Origin: Larix sibirica
Lineage: Eukaryota; Streptophyta; Pinopsida; Pinales; Pinaceae
Length of the DNA: 24,229 bases
Assembly: GCA_004151065.3 (NCBI GenBank)
Contig: NWUY0300002423.1
Location: 5,390-29,618, forward strand
Direction: 5' to 3'
In this document: in pieces, positions 20,764 through 24,229 of the stretch
Numbering within the stretch: the first letter of the stretch is position 1
How the letters are laid out: each line of letters starts with the position of its first letter
Made by a program: the position numbers and the translations under genes
The notes under the pieces: model-generated
Seen by the model: only the letters and a program-made list of their open reading frames with translations
Databases searched by the model: none
What the model was told of the DNA's origin: nothing

Positions 20764-21479
20764 GAATGGTATTTACTGATGGGTATAGAAAGTCAAAGCT
20801 GTTGCTCGTTTCCAAGCTTACAGGGCCAAGTCTATATGTTACGCTGTTGATTTTAAATAAATAATAAAGGAAATCTTATGATGAATAGAGAGTTGCCATG
20901 TTGTGGAGGCTCTGCCCATGCAATCAACAAATGTGCATACTGTTTTGATAAATGGAGCAGTCGAAAGTGCCAATGCATTGGCCCTTTGTCTGCAACATGC
21001 TTCCGTGATCGCTCTCCACGACCGCTCTCTCCACGACCATCGCTTCGACCATATTCGTAGCGGCGACTTTTCCCTCTGGCAACTTTGCTGTCCAATCTCT
21101 CGTACCATCACCACCTACAGTCCAGGACCACCGTAGATTGTCCCGTCTCCTGTTGGTGTGTTATGTTTTGCCTACTTTTTTGGAGGAGCTGATAGCTGAG
21201 TCCTCCAGCGATAAGAAGAGGCGGGTAGAGCTCGCTAGTGAGAGGAAGTGCCGAGGAGTCAGCCAGCGAGGAGCCGAGCTGAGTGACTTCTCTTTCGTAT
21301 GCTTTCCAATAGTGGGATCGCCTAGCAGCTTGGAGGCCTTTTTTGATAAAAAACAACTTTACTAGTAAATTCTCTTTCGCTGTACACAAGGGAATGATAT
21401 AAAGTTAGAAGCTGATAAAGATCCCTACACTATTCCAGGATTTTGATAAGAAGCAAATTTCCCATTCTGAAAGCTCTCT
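20764..21479. other. GC-richer segment with overlapping short frames; no gene identified
   Basis: From about 20880 to 21330 the sequence is richer in G and C and open on both strands. The minus frames (20839-21114, 20853-21095) carry an Arg/Ser/Gly-rich stretch, RGKSRRYEYGRSDGRGESGR, resembling an RS- or RGG-type RNA-binding tail. It is produced by a short repeat 'ggtcgtggagag', so it may be chance. A plus frame (21138-21365) has EELIAESSSDKKRRVELASE. Neither has a folded domain. Confidence 0.2.
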
Positions 21480-22260
21480 TTACTAGTTAATAACCACTAG
21501 AGTTTTTCATGCCCTGTAGATTGGGAACACCTCTCCCAGCAGTGAATGTACAGCGAGGAGTTTAACAAAGTTATTAGAGCCTCCTGCTTTCCCTAAACCT
21601 GCCTTAAACCCGATATGATGAGAATTACTTAGAAAGGGATGCGATCTCCCCCGCAAATTGGTGGGTTCACTGTCCGCCCATCAAGATACCTCCACGAGCC
21701 AGACTTATCTATGGATAAATTATTACCATTGAGGGGTGACTATTGGAGTATATTTGAAGCTTGCTAATATAAACCTAACTTGAAAGGCACATTGGGAAGG
21801 AGTCATGTATTTAATCTTCAGACATTGTTATGTCCCTTACCAACCAAATAGCCTAGGAAACAAACAGAGGAGAACGTCTTTGAAATTCCTTAACGAAAGG
21901 TTCTGCAGCCAGTGAGTGAGTAAAACACATTGTCATTGGCTCTCCCTGCCACCCGATTATCCCTAATACCAGTGAAAAGATCCACGGTTGCCCAAGCATA
22001 TCTACTGCATTGACAATAGATGAGTAGATGATCTATTTACAGTGCCATTTGCATAGCGGGCATTTTCTTGCTCCATATCTATTTGTTTTCTGTAATACCC
22101 CCAAGTAAGGGTCTTATTCTTGATAGCTAGCCATATAATTTTTTCTTTCAACTAAAGGATTCCGATTTTCCATAGCAGCTTCCCAATAAGTGGCTTCCAC
22201 TATTGGGAAGCGTCAATGCTTTTTGGAACATATATGGCTTTAGTTTGGAAATATAAGCCT
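21480..22260 (-). pseudogene. Broken LINE (non-LTR retrotransposon) 3' part: zf-RVT and RNase H remnants
   Basis: Read on the minus strand, pieces of a LINE ORF2 C-terminus appear in the right order but in shifting frames with stops. They are IIWLAIKNKTLTW (about 22104-22142) and KCPLCKWHCK (about 22037-22065), the start of the zf-RVT zinc-binding domain. QCXYAWATVDLF (about 21971-22010), DNRVAGRANDNVFYSLTGC (about 21900-21960) and SWAIWLVRDITMSED (about 21818-21867) follow as the domain's usual end. AGGSNNFVKLLAVHSLLGEV (about 21527-21586) matches the NNxAEL-type core of a plant LINE RNase H. The reverse transcriptase, which should lie above 22260, is absent; AT-rich sequence and an N (22296) follow. 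The element is dead. Family assignment rests on motif order, not a database match. Confidence 0.7.
22178..22211. repeat. Strong short hairpin
   Basis: 'gcttcccaataagtgg' (22178-22193) pairs with 'ccactattgggaagc' (22197-22211) over 15 bp with one bulged A and a three-base loop 'ctt'. It lies at the upstream end of the LINE remnant. Confidence 0.9.
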
Positions 22261-22268
22261 GTCACCAG

Positions 22269-22296
22269 CATAGATCCATCTTAAACCTGGATCTAN
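22269..22296. repeat. 27-bp dispersed repeat ending at an N
   Basis: 'catagatccatcttaaacct' and 'ggatcta' (22269-22295) match 5811-5837 with one change (ccc to cct) and stop at the N at 22296. At the other site the sequence runs on into the fold-back repeat. A repeat cut at an N suggests an assembly break inside a copy of that element. Confidence 0.7.
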
Positions 22297-22619
22297 AACA
22301 AATATCTATTATCCATAGTTGTCGGCAAAAGAGAAGGTGGCAATGTCGGGGACATTGCCACCTCGTGGCTCTTGTTATTATTATTATTTATTTGGATTTA
22401 CATGTATTAAAAGAAGAAAAGGAAAATAATTTTAAATATAATAATATTGTTAAAATATTTTAACAAAAGTAAATTTAATCATTTAGTTTTAAGGATTAGT
22501 TTAATTGGTTAAATTATTTGTTTAAGTCATGTTTTTGATAGAGAAGCCATATCATAAGTTCAGATTTTGTTAAATCCTTTAAAGACATCAACGGGTGTTG
22601 TGTTACATATTCATTAAAC
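22297..22619. other. AT-rich sequence, no gene
   Basis: A short GC-containing stretch with a small inverted repeat, 'ggtggcaatgtc' and 'gacattgccacc' (about 22338-22363), is followed by AT-rich sequence with a 'ttattattatt' run near 22375. No coding frame is seen. Confidence 0.5.
22338..22363. repeat. Perfect 12-bp inverted repeat
   Basis: 'ggtggcaatgtc' followed two bases later by 'gacattgccacc' forms a 12-bp stem with a two-base loop ('gg'). Its form resembles a tight cruciform or fold-back, and it lies about 40 bases from the N at 22296. Confidence 0.85.
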
Positions 22620-23130
22620 ATATTTACCAACTTGACAAGAAATGTGACTTAAAAACTTATAATTTTACATTTAAAATCTTAAAATCAACCCCAAATTGAA
22701 AAGTGGTGCTCCCAATAATATGTTTTTTAAGTTTAATTACAATATTATTTAAACCATGACATTAAAGACACTTTTTTGTAAATAAAATTTAAAAATCAAC
22801 TTTTCAATGTTTAAATCACAATGTTTTTAAAACCATGGATGTAAAAAACCCGCATTGTTGTAAACAAAACCATAAAATCAAACCCCGAATCAAAAAGTGG
22901 TGCTACCACCACTAACATTTTTTGGGGCTAAAATTATAACATTTTTGAAACCATGATGGGAGTAACATCCACATCGTGGCAAATAAAACCTTAAAATTGA
23001 CTTATGGATTGAAAAATGATGCTACCAATAACACACTTTTTTGGAATTAAAATTACAACATTTTAGAAACCATGACCTTAAAAACCCAAATTATTATTAA
23101 CAAAACTTTAAAATCAACCTTAAATTGGAA
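22620..23130. repeat. Decayed tandem repeat, ~119-bp unit
   Basis: 'aaaccatg' recurs with its 'ccatg' at 22754, 22833, 22951 and 23070 (spacings 79, 118, 119). 'agtggtgct' or 'aatgatgct' lies before it at about 22702, 22896 and 23015, and 'aaaatcaac' or a variant starts each unit. The 79-base spacing marks a unit with a deletion of about 40 bases. At least four degenerate copies are visible. AT-rich and non-coding. Confidence 0.8.
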
Positions 23131-23504
23131 AAAAACTAAAACAATGATATTAGAAATTTATACAATTATAACAAAATCTTAAAATCAACTTATAAATTAA
23201 TGACGATGAATATTCAATAAAACCAATTTTAATTTATCAAACTTTCAAAAACTTATAACAACCTAACAACTTTAATTTATCAAACCCTTAAAAAGTATAA
23301 CAACATAACAACTTTTTAAAATTTAAAAACACATTTTAAATAACTTTTAAAATTATTATTTTTAAAATAAAATAAAATTTAACAATGAAATTAAAAGAAT
23401 ACCAATTACAACATGTTTTAAAAACAAATAAATTAATAAATAATCATTATTAAAAGGAAAAGTAAAAAAATAAAATCCAAAATGTAGATATGTATTTGGC
23501 ACTT
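23131..23504. repeat. AT-rich sequence with a two-copy ~43-bp repeat
   Basis: 'aatttatcaaac' starts at 23231 and 23274, each followed by 'ttataacaac.taacaactt'-like sequence. The remainder is very AT-rich with no gene. Confidence 0.6.
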
Positions 23505-23650
23505 TATATAAAAGATCGTCCCAGCCCCACCTCGCTTCGACGTCAATACGCGCGACAAAGTTATTGATTACGCTCATGGCCCCATGGGGGGAAAATGTTG
23601 TGTGGGGCCCACATGACACGTCATTGCAAATGTGCGCATGCTATCGACAG
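23505..23650. promoter_or_regulatory. GC-rich promoter-like island with TCP-type and ACGT-core motifs and a TATA box
   Basis: In a very AT-rich setting, about 23518-23650 is rich in G, C and CpG. It holds GTGGGGCC / GGGCCCAC (23602-23612), matching class I and class II TCP-site consensuses, and GACACGTCA (23615-23623), a bZIP-type ACGT core. A perfect palindrome CCCCATGGGG lies at 23580-23589. A TATA-like 'ctttatataaaag' (about 23503-23514) reads as a TATA on either strand. The TCP and ACGT motifs lie upstream of it only if transcription runs on the minus strand. No gene is visible in either direction. Confidence 0.4.
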
Positions 23651-23914
23651 GTGATCCGCCCTTCTATCGATGTGGATAATTAAGAAAGCACGTATGAAAT
23701 ATGGATGGACGTAACACAAAATATATCTGTAAATGATGACTATGATGGCTTCGAATACAACACTTGATTTTCAAATAGGGCGACGAAATAGTATGTGTTT
23801 TGGTGATAATTATTATAAAAGTATTTTATAGTTATTATATTTGAAAGTGGTGATAAAAACCATCTTTCTAATTATTAAATTATTATGATTAGCTTTTTTT
23901 TAGTTAAGTTATAT
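23651..23914. other. AT-rich sequence, no gene
   Basis: Sequence between the GC-rich island and the LINE fragment. Nothing coding or structured is recognised. Confidence 0.45.
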
Positions 23915-24229
23915 GGTATATTTTGGAAAGGAAGATTAGTATATAGATAGAAAGTTAAGGACAATAAACTAAAGGTCAAACAGGTTTTAGAAGGCATCAT
24001 TCAACCACAGACCACTTCGTAAGGTTTAGGATCATTGCGGAGGAGTGTTGTCATAATAATTCCAATTTTTTGTGTTGCTTTGTGGACTTTAGAATGATAC
24101 GGTGCCTAGAAATAATATGTGGAATAGATTAGAAAAGCTAAAGGTTCCTTTCAAGTTGAGAGCTATCACAATAAGTTTATATAAGAATGTCATTGCCATG
24201 TTCAAGAACATTGAGGGGTGGTCGAAAGA
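23915..24229 (+). pseudogene. LINE reverse-transcriptase fragment, frameshifted, cut by the window end
   Basis: Plus-strand reading gives QTGFRRHHSTTDHFVRFRII (from 23977) and then NFLCCFVDFR (ending about 24093), which fit the non-LTR reverse-transcriptase segment with the motif pattern QxGFRxxxSTxDH and CCFVDFRKAFDTVPR. A small deletion removes the codons between FR and DTVPR and shifts the frame. The next frame continues DTVPRNNMWNRLEKLKVPFK, then SLYKNVIAMFKNIEGWSK up to the last base. Sequence above 23977 (EDNKLK-like residues) also fits but is interrupted by a stop. The catalytic YxDD-type motif would lie beyond the window. It is on the opposite strand from the LINE remnant at 21480-22260, so a separate insertion is likely. 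Confidence 0.8.

Noticed and set aside
20839-21114. Minus-strand Arg/Ser/Gly-rich frame as an SR or RGG RNA-binding protein
   Set aside because: Only a low-complexity stretch supports it, arising from a short DNA repeat; no RNA-recognition motif is present and several frames overlap.
1-24229. A new multi-gene system
   Set aside because: Only one intact gene, a housekeeping ribosomal protein, is supported; the remainder is repeats, decayed elements and non-coding sequence.

Overview
The window looks like nuclear DNA of a land plant with a large, repeat-rich genome, probably a gymnosperm. This rests on one compact, intron-containing housekeeping gene in 24 kb, a plant-style ribosomal-protein promoter (telo-boxes plus TATA), decayed LINE sequence, and long AT-rich stretches without genes. 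The gymnosperm assignment is inference; 'seed plant' is much safer.

Layout. Positions 1-9300 are old repeat and retroelement debris. They hold a diverged ~280-bp direct repeat at 158-435 and 1964-2250, a ~2-kb decayed minus-strand coding region of unrecognised family (3440-5400), a fold-back repeat around an N (5823-5954), an ATT microsatellite and a 3 x 66-bp tandem array (8798-8995). Positions 9573-11780 hold the one clearly intact gene, cytosolic 60S ribosomal protein L18a (eL20). It has four coding exons and 178 aa, with telo-boxes and a TATA box just upstream. Positions 11258-14911 are then repeated almost base for base at 14913-18566, the two copies separated by a single N (14912). The second copy carries only exons 3 and 4. 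Copy order, near-identity and the N exactly at the join fit two overlapping contigs that were never merged, rather than a true gene duplication. The N at 5901 has a similar short overlap on its two sides.

From 18567 to the end there are short tandem repeats (18941-19110, 20565-20656, 20683-20763) and a broken minus-strand LINE tail with zf-RVT and RNase H remnants (about 21480-22260). These are followed by an AT-rich region with a decayed ~119-bp tandem repeat (22620-23130), a GC-rich promoter-like island (23505-23650), and a plus-strand LINE reverse-transcriptase fragment running off the window end (about 23915-24229).

I found no convincing new biological system. The most useful observations are the probable assembly artefact over the L18a locus, the unidentified degenerate gene at 3440-5400, the island in intron 1 that is open on both strands, and the orphan promoter-like island near 23.6 kb.
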